Source of the DNA: a virus
Virus record (IMG/VR): IMGVR_UViG_3300014962_000004
Span: 1 to 64,000 of that record
DNA: 64,000 nucleotides
Reading direction: 5' to 3' (one strand)
Both the position numbers and the translations under genes were made by a program. Positions 8,507 through 15,368 of this stretch are shown one piece after another. Under the pieces are notes generated by a model. That model searched no databases. It saw only the letters and a program-made list of their open reading frames with translations, and had not been told where the DNA came from. Numbering within the stretch: the first letter of the stretch is position 1; the number at the start of each line of letters is the position of its first letter.

Positions 8507-9298
8507 TTAGCGCACCACCACCTCTTCCTCAACGATGGCCACAGCGGCCTTGAGCGCGTCGAGCAGGGCGACCGCGTCGCTCTTGCCGTCAGCGGTGACG
8601 ATAGCGTAGGCAGCCCGGCGCAGCTGCTTCCAGCTCGGGGCCAGCGGGCGCTGGCGGGCCTCGCGGTCGGCTTTCTTTTCGGCCTGCTGCTCGGCAAGCC
8701 GAACCTGCTGGTTGTGCAGCTTCTCAGCGGCCCGCCACAGCACCAGCTCCGGGTTGGTGGCCAGCTTGATGACCTGCTCACGCAGATTGTAGCTGCCGTC
8801 CTCGTCGCGGGTGGCCTCCCACAGCCAGTTGGTGCTGCGGCCCCGCGCGATGCCGGGGTGCTTGAGCCAGGCCGCACCGATGTTGCTGTCCGAACGACCG
8901 GGGTAGTTGCCCTTGCCGCCGAAAGTGTACTCAACGGTGCTAAAACCAGGAATCACGGTCTCGGTACCGTCAGCGGCGAAGTGCCGCAGCTTCGCAGCCT
9001 GCAGCGTCTTGTTGAACTGGCTGTAGCGCTCCCGGCTCTGGTAGTCCAGTTCGAGCTGCCAGGTGCCGCCGTCGGCGGCGGGCTTGACGAAGATGAACGG
9101 GTGCTGGCTCAGGTACTGGTTCTGCTCGGCGGCGGGCAGCTCGCTGAAATCCGGACGGCCCCAGCCGCCATAGTAGTCGTTCAGCGTCTCCGACGAGTCG
9201 AGGTTCCAGCCCAGCTTGACGACCGCGCTGACGAGGGCCTGCTGGCCCTTGCTGTAGCGGAACTTGAGCGGGTAGGCGATGAGGTTGTTGGTAGCCAT
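8507..9298 (-). CDS. Protein of unknown function, 263 aa
   Basis: A soluble, mixed alpha/beta protein. Residues about 60-100 hold a Trp/Tyr-rich stretch, and residues about 185-225 are strongly charged and helical (RLAEQQAEKKADREARQ). It ends in a Val-rich helix. No cysteine cluster, membrane span or enzyme motif is seen. The mRNA carries a 45-base leader with the CACCACCACCCAC element and AGAAAGGG before the ATG at 9298. It is transcribed alone between its own promoter and terminator, like other accessory genes here. Not recognised. Confidence 0.7.
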   Translation of the reverse strand: MATNNLIAYPLKFRYSKGQQALVSAVVKLGWNLDSSETLNDYYGGWGRPDFSELPAAEQNQYLSQHPFIFVKPAADGGTWQLELDYQSRERYSQFNKTLQAAKLRHFAADGTETVIPGFSTVEYTFGGKGNYPGRSDSNIGAAWLKHPGIARGRSTNWLWEATRDEDGSYNLREQVIKLATNPELVLWRAAEKLHNQQVRLAEQQAEKKADREARQRPLAPSWKQLRRAAYAIVTADGKSDAVALLDALKAAVAIVEEEVVVR

Positions 9299-9339
9299 GG
9301 TCGTGGCCCTTTCTGGTGGGTGGTGGTGCGAACGATTCC

Positions 9340-9368
9340 AGTGTAGACGAACTACAGGATGTGTGCCA
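9340..9368 (-). promoter_or_regulatory. Repeated-family promoter with 5' leader
   Basis: Minus-strand -35 TGGCAC (9368-9363), spacer of 17 with CTGTAG, -10 TACACT (9345-9340). The ATG at 9298 lies about 40 bases on, after a CACCACCACCCAC leader. The promoter overlaps the end of the upstream gene. Confidence 0.6.
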
Positions 9369-9369
9369 G

Positions 9370-9672
9370 TCAGCTCTCGCGGACGGCGACGATGATGCCC
9401 CGGTGATGCTTGTCGACCGGTCCGGCGGGCACGCCGGGCAGTCCGTCATAAGCTTCGGTCAGGGTGTTGACGGCGACACCCCACGGGGAGGTGCCTTCGG
9501 CCCAGCTGTTGGAACGCCAGCGCTGGATGAGATCCTGCTCGGCGGCGGATAGCTGATCGAACGGGCGAGGGTCGACGTTGCGACCCAGCGCGGCGCGAAC
9601 AGCGGATTGCACGGTGCGGCCCTTGACTTCGCGGGTCACGCCGTAACTGCGGATTACTACGGTGGTGGTCAT
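9370..9672 (-). CDS. Protein of unknown function, 100 aa
   Basis: Starts at ATG 9672 (MTTTVVIRSYGV), 7 bases after a -10 box, so probably leaderless. A longer frame upstream runs through the promoter and is not believable. The N-terminus looks like a short beta-hairpin, and the rest is mixed helix. Not recognised. Confidence 0.65.
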   Translation of the reverse strand: MTTTVVIRSYGVTREVKGRTVQSAVRAALGRNVDPRPFDQLSAAEQDLIQRWRSNSWAEGTSPWGVAVNTLTEAYDGLPGVPAGPVDKHHRGIIVAVRES

Positions 9673-9679
9673 GAGATCC

Positions 9680-9708
9680 AGAATAGGCTTTCTCGGGCTA
9701 TAGCGCAA
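9680..9708 (-). promoter_or_regulatory. Repeated-family promoter (CTATAG next to -35), leaderless
   Basis: Minus-strand -35 TTGCGC (9708-9703) continuing as CTATAG, 17-base spacer, -10 TATTCT (9685-9680), then 7 bases to the ATG at 9672. It is the twin of the promoter at 8387-8415. Confidence 0.65.
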
Positions 9709-9718
9709 ACAACATGCG

Positions 9719-10072
9719 TCAGTTGTCGGTGTCGTCGGCCTGCTCGGCCAGCTCGACGAATTCGGTGGCTTCGGCGGCATCCATGCCGGACACCGAGTCG
9801 GCCAGCAGCACGCGTGCCTGGGCGTTGGCGGCGATCAGCTCGTCGATGGCGACGTTCAGCCCGATCAGCAGCGCCGCGTCGCCGGGGGTGCGGGCGTGCT
9901 GGGAAGCCTGCGCGAAGTAGAACTCGGCCCGGCTGATGGTTTCGGCGAAACGCTCGGAGCCGACCGCGCGGGTGGCGCGGTGGATCCAGCCCAGAACCGA
10001 AAACGTGTGATCGAGCAACGGCGGCTGCCGCCGAAAACTGAACCGGGGATCCGGCAGGCTGTTGTCGATCAC
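9719..10072 (-). CDS. Alpha-helical protein of unknown function, 117 aa
   Basis: Begins at GTG 10072, one base after the stop of the preceding gene, so it is coupled to it. The protein is mainly helical (FAETISRAEFYFAQAS, LLIGLNVAIDELIAA) and ends in an acidic tail. Upstream extension of the frame has unlikely composition (Ser/Arg-rich), so the GTG is preferred. Not recognised. Confidence 0.6.
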   Translation of the reverse strand: MIDNSLPDPRFSFRRQPPLLDHTFSVLGWIHRATRAVGSERFAETISRAEFYFAQASQHARTPGDAALLIGLNVAIDELIAANAQARVLLADSVSGMDAAEATEFVELAEQADDTDN

Positions 10073-10073
10073 G

Positions 10074-10325
10074 TCAGTAGTCCAGCAGGTCGGCGGACAG
10101 CGCCGCGCCGAGCGTCTTGCGCACGCGCCGGATGTCGACACCGCGATTGATCTCGTGTTCGGCGACCAGAGCGGCGAGGACGACCTGGACGGTCCACTCG
10201 GGATCCTCAAGGATCAGCTCGGCGCAAGCGGTGAGTGCGGCCTCGAAATGAGCGGCGTTGTCGCCGGTGTGGGTGACACCGTTGGTGACAGTGACGGTGC
10301 CTGGACGTGTGGTGGTGGTGTTCAT
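10074..10325 (-). CDS. Protein of unknown function, 83 aa
   Basis: Starts MNTTTTRPG at ATG 10325, 7 bases after a -10 box; a GTG two codons earlier is possible. The body is helical (HFEAALTACAELIL, VQVVLAALVAEHEI). It is the first gene of a two-gene unit with 10072-9719. Confidence 0.65.
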   Translation of the reverse strand: MNTTTTRPGTVTVTNGVTHTGDNAAHFEAALTACAELILEDPEWTVQVVLAALVAEHEINRGVDIRRVRKTLGAALSADLLDY

Positions 10326-10332
10326 GCTCACG

Positions 10333-10361
10333 ATTGTACTCCCTCTACAGTCTGACTACGC
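10333..10361 (-). promoter_or_regulatory. Repeated-family promoter with weak -35, leaderless
   Basis: Minus-strand -10 TACAAT (10338-10333), preceded by a 17-base spacer carrying CTGTAG. The -35 position reads GCGTAG, far from consensus. It overlaps the stop codon of the upstream gene. Confidence 0.5.
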
Positions 10362-10703
10362 GTTCAGCTCGGCCAGCAGGCGCTGCAAGTCGGCCAGCGT
10401 CGACTCGGCCCGGCGAGCCACATCGTTGGCGGTGTCGACAGCGATCTGCGCGTCGATGATTTTCTCGACCAGCTCGTTGCGCTCCTGGTCGCTCGACTGG
10501 ACCGGCGGACCCCCGCAGTTGCGGCGGTGCGAGCCAATAGCGATACCGGCACCCCAGATGCGGGTGCCGCAAGCGCGGCAAACCATCCGGCGCACGGCGT
10601 AGTGGGGGAAATTGCCGTAGTGGCTGTCGCGGTAAGCCTGCAGCTCTTCGGCAGTGGGGACGACCCATTTGAATCCGGCTGGGGCGGTTTTCGCTCGTGC
10701 CAT
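10356..10703 (-). CDS. Zinc-finger coiled-coil protein, 115 aa
   Basis: Starts at ATG 10703 (MARAKTAP), 37 bases after its promoter. Residues about 40-65 contain CRACG followed by a His and a Cys (SHRRNC), which could bind one zinc. Residues about 70-115 form a charged helix with heptad-like leucines (RRAESTLADLQRLLAELNA). Likely nucleic-acid or protein binding, but no family is recognised. Confidence 0.65.
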   Translation of the reverse strand: MARAKTAPAGFKWVVPTAEELQAYRDSHYGNFPHYAVRRMVCRACGTRIWGAGIAIGSHRRNCGGPPVQSSDQERNELVEKIIDAQIAVDTANDVARRAESTLADLQRLLAELNA

Positions 10704-10739
10704 GATGTTCTCGCTTTCGAGTAGGTGGTGGTGCCATCC

Positions 10740-10768
10740 ATAATACACGCGCTATAGCCTGATCGCCA
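10740..10768 (-). promoter_or_regulatory. Repeated-family promoter
   Basis: Minus-strand -35 TGGCGA (10768-10763), spacer of 17 with CTATAG, -10 TATTAT (10745-10740). The downstream leader includes CACCACC and a modest GAAAGCGAG ribosome site before the ATG at 10703. Confidence 0.65.
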
Positions 10769-10775
10769 CCGGGAA

Positions 10776-10812
10776 CGACAAATCCCCCCGAGCTGGCTGC
10801 TCAGGGGGACTG
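10776..10812 (-). terminator. Intrinsic terminator
   Basis: GC-rich hairpin on the minus strand (CCCCC and GAGC arms pairing with GCTC and GGGGG across a short loop, one bulged T) followed by ATTTG. It lies just after the gene ending at 10832. Confidence 0.6.
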
Positions 10813-10831
10813 CCGTGCCAAGATGAGGGGT

Positions 10832-11320
10832 CTAGCTGGCCCGCTTCGCGCGGGCCTCGTTCTGCACCTCGACGACCCGCCCCAGCGCCTCGTAAAGCGC
10901 CTGCACGTGCTCCCGGTCGAGATCCCGGATGGTCTGCGGGGTGCCGCCGTCGTTGAACGTGATGTCGGTGATCCGGCTGTAGCCGTTGGTGAAGACGTAC
11001 AGCACGCTGTCGTCGTCGGGGTGCTGGAATTCGAGCACGGTGCGCGCAGCGCGGTCCTCGCGGACTCCCTCGCGGTTGACCCAGGCGGCGTGCTTGGCCT
11101 CGCTCCACGTCCGGTAAGTGCCGTGCTGGTGCACGTCGAAATTGCCGTTCTCGTTGACCTCTTCCTCGTTGACCCAAGTCAAGGCCCACTTGGAGTCGTC
11201 GCCGGGGTTGACCTGCTCGATGGTGTAGCGGATGCCGGTGCCGGAATCGAATGCGACCCAGCGCTCGCGGGTGCCGCCCTCGTACTTCTTCCAGTCCAGC
11301 TCGAACGGGTAAGGATTCAT
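10832..11320 (-). CDS. Protein of unknown function, 162 aa
   Basis: A soluble protein with many Trp/Tyr residues and an alternating beta pattern in its first 120 residues (WVAFDSGTGIRYTIEQV, SVLYVFTNGYSRITDI), ending in a helix with a basic tail. The ATG at 11320 is preceded by the CACCACCACCCAC leader element and GAAAGCAGAAAATC. It is the only protein gene on the transcript from the promoter at 11713-11741, and 352 bases of predicted structured RNA lie between that promoter and the start codon. Expression may therefore be controlled by that RNA, or the gene may be read through from it. Not recognised. Confidence 0.7.
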   Translation of the reverse strand: MNPYPFELDWKKYEGGTRERWVAFDSGTGIRYTIEQVNPGDDSKWALTWVNEEEVNENGNFDVHQHGTYRTWSEAKHAAWVNREGVREDRAARTVLEFQHPDDDSVLYVFTNGYSRITDITFNDGGTPQTIRDLDREHVQALYEALGRVVEVQNEARAKRAS

Positions 11321-11351
11321 GATTTTCTGCTTTCTGTGGGTGGTGGTGGCT

Positions 11352-11703
11352 CACCCCGACAACCTCAGAGAGGCATCCAGCCGGGCTTCCGGTTCCCCTA
11401 CCCTCCCCGGTTTGTGGCCACTCCCCGGTTGCTCTCAGGTACTACATTCACCCGTTCTCCTGCGTCACTCGCGGCAGATTTCGCCCTCCGCAATCCTTCA
11501 TTTAGGGATCGCCGGTCTGGGTGGTCCCCCGGATCCGACACCATACGTTGACTGGTCGGAAACTGGCTTGCGCCAGGGTACTTAACTCAGGCTTCTTGCC
11601 GGGGGCCAGACTGGTCGTGGTCGTTAACCGTCAGGGATTGGTTCACCGGGTTACTTGCACGGTACCTAGCAGGTCTGGATGTCTCTCTGAAGTTGTCGAG
11701 GTG
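11352..11703 (-). ncRNA. Candidate large structured non-coding RNA, 352 nt
   Basis: The first 29 bases (11703-11675) pair with the last 29 (11380-11352) with one A-C mismatch and two G-U wobbles. The wobbles favour the minus-strand transcript over the plus strand. Inside are a long-range helix (GTCTGG at 11611-11606 with CCAGAC at 11520-11515, plus CCCCCGG at 11605-11599 with CCGGGGG at 11532-11526), a GNRA-capped hairpin (CTGGC-GCAA-GCCAG, 11576-11563), and hairpins TCCGAC/GTCGGA (11560/11539) and GCGATCC/GGATTGC (11512/11496). A repeated-family promoter is predicted to start RNA at about 11705, one to three bases from the stem base. No credible reading frame runs through it. It could be a free RNA or a riboregulatory 5' leader of the gene at 11320. 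No intrinsic terminator follows the stem. Confidence 0.75.
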
Positions 11704-11712
11704 CTGCGATCC

Positions 11713-11741
11713 ATAGTAGGCGCTCTACAGCCTGAGCGCAA
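11713..11741 (-). promoter_or_regulatory. Repeated-family promoter of the structured RNA
   Basis: Near-consensus member: minus-strand -35 TTGCGC (11741-11736), spacer of 17 with CTGTAG, -10 TACTAT (11718-11713). It starts about 385 bases before the next reading frame, unlike the other members of the family, which lie 6-45 bases before a start codon. Confidence 0.75.
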
Positions 11742-11751
11742 ATACCAATTT

Positions 11752-11985
11752 TCAGCGCATGTTAATGCGCCGCCACACTGACGGCGCGTGATTGCGTTCG
11801 ACCTGCTTGCGGGTGATGTCGTCGGGGTACAGCCGGAGGATGTGCAGGCAGGGATCCGCGCCGTCCTCGAATTCGGTGTCCTCGATCTCGCTCGTCGGGG
11901 TTCCGTCATGGGTGGCGCAGACCGCCGGACCGCACCAGCCCTGCTCGATGCCGATCCGGAGCCAGGTGTCGAAATCGTCGATCAT
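11752..11985 (-). CDS. Protein of unknown function, 77 aa
   Basis: Starts at ATG 11985 (MIDDFDTWLRIG), overlapping the stop of the preceding small membrane protein by 4 bases. Contains three cysteines (WCGPAVCATH, PCLHIL) and a basic C-terminus. Compact and conserved-looking, but not recognised. Confidence 0.6.
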   Translation of the reverse strand: MIDDFDTWLRIGIEQGWCGPAVCATHDGTPTSEIEDTEFEDGADPCLHILRLYPDDITRKQVERNHAPSVWRRINMR

Positions 11986-12083
11986 TCGAGCCACCACCAC
12001 ATCAGGTAGAAGAACCACGAAGCCGCCGGGATGGCGATGAGCACCCCGGCGGCGACGATGGCAAGAAACTTGCTCAGCGGCAA
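11982..12083 (-). CDS. Tiny single-span membrane protein
   Basis: A 33-residue frame with one strong membrane helix (FLAIVAAGVLIAIPAASWFF) and a Trp-rich end (MWWWLE). The start is uncertain: TTG 12083 has AGAAAGG 9 bases upstream, and the frame is open further up but overlaps the gene at 12089. It is coupled to the genes on both sides. Confidence 0.5.
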   Translation of the reverse strand: MPLSKFLAIVAAGVLIAIPAASWFFYLMWWWLE

Positions 12084-12088
12084 GGAAA

Positions 12089-12397
12089 TCAGCCTTTCTC
12101 GGCGAAGAACATCTGATCGGCGATCAGCTGCATGATCTGCGTGACCGGCAGCGCCGACTCGAAGGTGTCGGTGATGCGGACCCAGCCGGTCCGCACGTCG
12201 CGGTCGTTGCGCAGGAAGCCCCACTCGTGCGGCTCCGGTCCGGCGACGACGTGCCGCAGCACGCCCTCCCGGATGGTCTCGCCGCCGTCGAGGCTGTAGC
12301 GGACCTTGCGGCCCGCCTGGATCCAGCTCAGCAGCTGGCCGAGGACGATAGCGTCGCCCTGCGTCAGCGTGCCGGGGGTGGTGGTGGTGTCAGCCAT
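12089..12397 (-). CDS. Protein of unknown function, 102 aa
   Basis: ATG 12397 follows GGAGG with good spacing and a CACCACCCAC leader. Residues about 28-75 look like a small beta barrel (KVRYSLDGGETIREGVLRHV, GWVRITDTF), with a C-terminal helix. First gene of a three-gene unit (12397-11752). Not recognised. Confidence 0.65.
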   Translation of the reverse strand: MADTTTTPGTLTQGDAIVLGQLLSWIQAGRKVRYSLDGGETIREGVLRHVVAGPEPHEWGFLRNDRDVRTGWVRITDTFESALPVTQIMQLIADQMFFAEKG

Positions 12398-12433
12398 GGT
12401 GGCCTCCTGAGTGTGGGTGGTGGGTACGTTTCG

Positions 12434-12461
12434 ATTGTAGGCTCGCTACAGGATCTGTCAA
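12434..12461 (-). promoter_or_regulatory. Repeated-family promoter, consensus -35
   Basis: Minus-strand -35 TTGACA (12461-12456), 16-base spacer with CTGTAG, -10 TACAAT (12439-12434). It overlaps the stop of the upstream gene. The ATG at 12397 is 36 bases beyond the -10. Confidence 0.7.
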
Positions 12462-12700
12462 CTGAAGAACCGGCGTACCCAGTCCAACCCGAATTCGCCG
12501 AACCGGCGGGGGTCGGTCCCCCAGGTCTGGTCGTGGTCGGTGACCATCAGCACCGGCCCGCCGTAGGCCGAGCCGACGAACTCGACAACGCGCGGCTCCT
12601 CGCCAGGGTAGGTGACAGTGCATTCGACCCCGAACTGTCCGGCCAGGCCCTTATGACGGCGCAGTTTGGTCAGGGTAGGGGAGGTGTGAGTGGAGGTCAT
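12458..12700 (-). CDS. Protein of unknown function, 80 aa
   Basis: Starts at ATG 12700 (MTSTHTSPTLTKLRRHKG). A longer start at ATG 12787 would run through the structured RNA element and has Arg/Ser-rich composition, so it is not chosen. The second half is beta-rich (GVECTVTYPGEEPRVVEF). The ribosome site is weak (GAAAGAAT). Not recognised. Confidence 0.55.
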   Translation of the reverse strand: MTSTHTSPTLTKLRRHKGLAGQFGVECTVTYPGEEPRVVEFVGSAYGGPVLMVTDHDQTWGTDPRRFGEFGLDWVRRFFS

Positions 12701-12724
12701 GCTAAGCAATTCTTTCGTAGGGAT

Positions 12725-12847
12725 GAAGCGGGGGCGCAGCGCCGTCCTCGCCGGACGGCCCGAGGGCCGACTAAGGAGGCGGGTCATGGGGCGGGCTTGG
12801 CCGGGAAAAAGATGCAGTACAAAAACCGGCTTTCACGCCCCCGCTTC
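12725..12847 (-). ncRNA. Candidate structured RNA element, 123 nt
   Basis: A perfect 12-base-pair terminal stem (GAAGCGGGGGCG at 12847-12836 with CGCCCCCGCTTC at 12736-12725) encloses three possible hairpins: GCCGG/CCGGC around a U-rich loop (12830/12804), a short GGCC-CTCG-GGCC hairpin (12768-12757), and CCGTCC/GGACGG (12758/12747, sharing two bases with the previous one). It fills the gap between the secreted-protein gene and the gene at 12700. It could be a riboregulator of that gene or a separate RNA. No promoter of its own was found. Confidence 0.5.
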
Positions 12848-12852
12848 GTGGT

Positions 12853-13128
12853 CTAACAGGGGGTGTTGGGATCCAGGTCGGTGGGCACCGCGCGGGCGCT
12901 CACGGGGTCGTGGCACGCCTGGAAGCAGTTGCTGTAGCTGAATCCTCCCCATCCGGACGACTCACAATGGTTGAACGAGCCGTCGGCCCACGCCTGGCCG
13001 TCGCAGAAGCCCCCAAACGGGCTGCTGACGCACTGGCCGGGCAGGGCACCCGCCGACGGGGCGTACACCCCGGCAGCGAGGCCCACAGCGGTCAGCACGG
13101 CGGCGCTGAGCGCAGCCAGGCGGATCAC
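12853..13128 (-). CDS. Secreted Cys-rich protein resembling mycobacterial exported proteins
   Basis: Ninety-one residues with a clear Sec signal peptide: a basic start, a hydrophobic core (LSAAVLTAVGLAAGVY), and a likely cut after Ala-28. The mature part has six cysteines in a Gly/Ser/Trp-rich frame (GGFCDGQAWADGSF, SGWGGFSYSNCFQAC). This pattern reminds me of small exported proteins of mycobacteria, so it may have been captured from a host. It begins at GTG 13128, overlapping the ParB-like gene by four bases. A role at the envelope, such as altering the surface of infected cells, is only a guess. Confidence 0.7.
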   Translation of the reverse strand: MIRLAALSAAVLTAVGLAAGVYAPSAGALPGQCVSSPFGGFCDGQAWADGSFNHCESSGWGGFSYSNCFQACHDPVSARAVPTDLDPNTPC

Positions 13129-14132
13129 CGCTTGGCTCCCTTTTCGGGCAGCGGAAGCTCATCGAGGCAGCTGTACTCGGTTTCGCTGATCTGAGCCTTG
13201 AGCATGCGCTCGTCGTTGACGTACTTGTTGTAGCACTTGATGTACAAAGCGAACTCGACCAGCGACCGGATGTTGTTGGCGCTGCCGGTGCCCCGGTTGA
13301 GCGGGGTGCCGTTCTTGAGGCGGCGGTTCAGCAGCTTGAGGATGCCAATCCGGGTGTCGCTCAGCTCGCGCAGAGTGGCCGGAGGCAGCTCCATGATCGT
13401 CCCGGCGAAGAACTCCTGCACGGTGTCCGGGTCGGCCCCCTTGCGGGTCATGTGGATCGCCAGCGCGGCCAGCGTGACGGTACCGAGCGCCCGCATCCGA
13501 CGGCGAGCCACCTCGATGAACGGCGACTGGCTCGACAGCTGTGCGGCCCAGGTCACCCACGGCTCGATCTCGTCGATGTGCTCGATGAGGTATTCGGCCT
13601 GGCGCTGCTTGGTGCGAAGCTGAACGCCGCTGAGGATCGCCAGCATGTTGCTCGTGGCCTGCACGCTGACGTTGGTGGGGTGACCAAGGATCTGCATGAT
13701 GTTGGTCATCGTGCGCCCCTTGCCGATGTCGATGGACGAAAACACGTCGAAACTGTCTTCCAGGTTGAACGCCAGCGTGATCGGGATGCTCTTCTGAGAC
13801 TGAATGACGGCCCAGCAGCGCTGCTGACCGTCAAGAAGCCGACCGGTGCTGGCGACGCTCATCGTCGAGCCGTTCTGCCGCCAGCGACCCTCGGAGATGT
13901 CGGCGGCGTAAGTGTCGACCACCCGCCAGTCGATAGACCGGTTGTTGTCGTTGTTGTCCAGCAGCAGGGTGGCGAATTCCGGGTCGAGGTGGATCGGGAT
14001 GTGCACCACCTCGTTGCTGCCCGGCATGATCGTGATCTTGCGGGCGTGCGGCGACGTGGTCGCCAGCTTGGCGCGCTGCAGCAGCATCTGCATGGAGTGA
14101 CGCTTACCGGATTTGTCGATAGAAGCGGTCAT
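13125..14132 (-). CDS. ParB/sulfiredoxin-like DGQQR protein
   Basis: A 335-residue protein with the LLDGQQRCWA motif near residue 110, typical of the ParB N-terminal/sulfiredoxin-like fold found in partition proteins, Dnd/Ssp proteins and phage nucleases. It is preceded by a strand pattern placing ligand residues (IDWRVVDTYAADI, GRWRQNG). The rest is helical and may bind DNA or a partner. ATG 14132 is chosen because GGAAAGGAA lies just upstream; a start 19 codons earlier would cross a strong palindrome. It is coupled to the secreted protein downstream. Nuclease activity is possible, and a role as a DNA-binding regulator is equally open. Confidence 0.65.
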   Translation of the reverse strand: MTASIDKSGKRHSMQMLLQRAKLATTSPHARKITIMPGSNEVVHIPIHLDPEFATLLLDNNDNNRSIDWRVVDTYAADISEGRWRQNGSTMSVASTGRLLDGQQRCWAVIQSQKSIPITLAFNLEDSFDVFSSIDIGKGRTMTNIMQILGHPTNVSVQATSNMLAILSGVQLRTKQRQAEYLIEHIDEIEPWVTWAAQLSSQSPFIEVARRRMRALGTVTLAALAIHMTRKGADPDTVQEFFAGTIMELPPATLRELSDTRIGILKLLNRRLKNGTPLNRGTGSANNIRSLVEFALYIKCYNKYVNDERMLKAQISETEYSCLDELPLPEKGAKR

Positions 14133-14177
14133 GAATTTCCTTTCCGAACGGAATCGTGGGTGGCTCGACTGTACGAC

Positions 14178-14204
14178 CAACTCCCCCAAATACGGGGGAG
14201 TTGA
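14178..14204. repeat. Perfect 10-bp palindrome
   Basis: CAACTCCCCC and its exact complement, separated by about 5-6 bases. It lies between the stop at 14227 and the start at 14132. There is no T-run after it on the minus strand, so it may be an operator or a weak terminator. The gene at 14132 has no other visible control site. Confidence 0.6.
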
Positions 14205-14226
14205 GTCGGCGTGTCGTCGGGTCCGA

Positions 14227-14484
14227 TCAGGCGGATGCCTGACCGGCGTGCGCGTTCATGACAGCGAAGTCATGGGCGCAAAATTCCTTGGCCTGAGCCA
14301 GGGTGGCCGGGTTGCCGTGGTACTTCGCGTCGCCGTACTTGCCGTCGCGAACCGAATAGATCCGCCACTGGCGACGACGGCCCTTGACCGGCGGGTCGAT
14401 GTAGTAGGCGGTGATCCCGGCGGGGTTGCCCGCCGGGTTGGCCACGTAGGTGCCGCCGCTGACGCGCGTCCAGGTGAGCGTCAT
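14227..14484 (-). CDS. Protein of unknown function, 85 aa
   Basis: Small beta-rich protein (YVANPAGNPAGITAYYI, RQWRIYSVRDGKYGDAKY) with a helical, His-containing end. The ATG overlaps the previous stop by four bases. Resembles small single-domain accessory proteins that recur in actinophages; not recognised. Confidence 0.6.
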   Translation of the reverse strand: MTLTWTRVSGGTYVANPAGNPAGITAYYIDPPVKGRRRQWRIYSVRDGKYGDAKYHGNPATLAQAKEFCAHDFAVMNAHAGQASA

Positions 14485-15323
14485 GCCGCCACCGCCGTCG
14501 CGGTCTCGATGGCCTGCTTAACCTCGGCGCGGGTGGCGGCGGGGTTGGCCAGCACGTAGCGGGCGGCGGCGATGAGGGCCTTGGCGGCATCGTATTCGTG
14601 CTTCCACGCAGCGGAGAACAGCACGTCGTACTTGTCCTCACCGGCGTAGGGGCCGAACTCCTGCACGTCGGTGGCGGGGCAGCCCTCGATGCAGATGTTG
14701 TCGCTGTTGCGGTGCTCGTAGGCCGCAAACGTCCAGCCGCCGACGGTGACCGTCAGGCCGTACTCCCGGCAGTTGTAGAACGTGTCGAAGTCGAGCTTGT
14801 CCTCCTCGCCGTAGAACGCGTCGAGCAGACCGGCCTCGCCGAACACGTCCACGGCGATGCGGACGTTCTTGTCGCTGGCGGCGACCAGGTCACGGCTGTC
14901 GGGCTGTTCGTAGCCGGGAATCGGGATGTGGTACCCGGCGCGGCGCTCGGTGGTCTCGCTGATCAGCATGGTCAGCGCGCTGCTGAAGCTGAGCGGTTCC
15001 GGCGTGATGACGGCGGAGCTGACCAGGCCGACCTCTTCGAGCTGCTCGGTCGTCCAGCCCTCGGCGCGCAGCACCGGGATGTGCGACTTGTTGAGGACAT
15101 GGACCCAGGCCCAGCCCCAGCTGGCCTTGGTCTCGCCGGACAGCAGCTGGTCGAGCAGATTGTTGATCAGGCTGTCGTGCAGCTTGCCCTTGCCGTAGGG
15201 GCTGTCGGCGATGAAGGCGCGCACGCCCTCGAAGGTCAGCTCGACGCGGGCGTAGCGGATGTTCTCGTAGTCGCCGTGATGGATGTGCTCCTGAACGGCG
15301 ATGACTTTCGGCGTGGTGGCCAT
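14481..15323 (-). CDS. Protein of unknown function, 280 aa
   Basis: A soluble acidic protein of mixed alpha/beta pattern with no catalytic motif that I recognise. It has aromatic-rich strands in the middle (WGWAWVHVLNKSHIPVL) and an Ala-rich helical C-terminus (AAKALIAAARYVLANPAATRAEVKQ). The mRNA leader carries the CACC-rich element and GAGGAGGG before ATG 15323. It is first in a two-gene unit under a near-consensus repeated-family promoter, so expression may be strong. Confidence 0.7.
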   Translation of the reverse strand: MATTPKVIAVQEHIHHGDYENIRYARVELTFEGVRAFIADSPYGKGKLHDSLINNLLDQLLSGETKASWGWAWVHVLNKSHIPVLRAEGWTTEQLEEVGLVSSAVITPEPLSFSSALTMLISETTERRAGYHIPIPGYEQPDSRDLVAASDKNVRIAVDVFGEAGLLDAFYGEEDKLDFDTFYNCREYGLTVTVGGWTFAAYEHRNSDNICIEGCPATDVQEFGPYAGEDKYDVLFSAAWKHEYDAAKALIAAARYVLANPAATRAEVKQAIETATAVAA

Positions 15324-15368
15324 GATGCCCTCCTCAGTGTGGGTGTGTGGGTGATGGTGCTGAGATCC

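Noticed and set aside
12458-12787. A 109-residue version of the gene starting at 12787
   Set aside because: The N-terminal extension is Arg/Ser/Pro-rich, lies in the structured RNA element, and a better start exists at 12700.
14178-14204. Intrinsic terminator at the 10-bp palindrome
   Set aside because: No run of T after either arm on the minus strand, so listed as a palindrome of undecided role.
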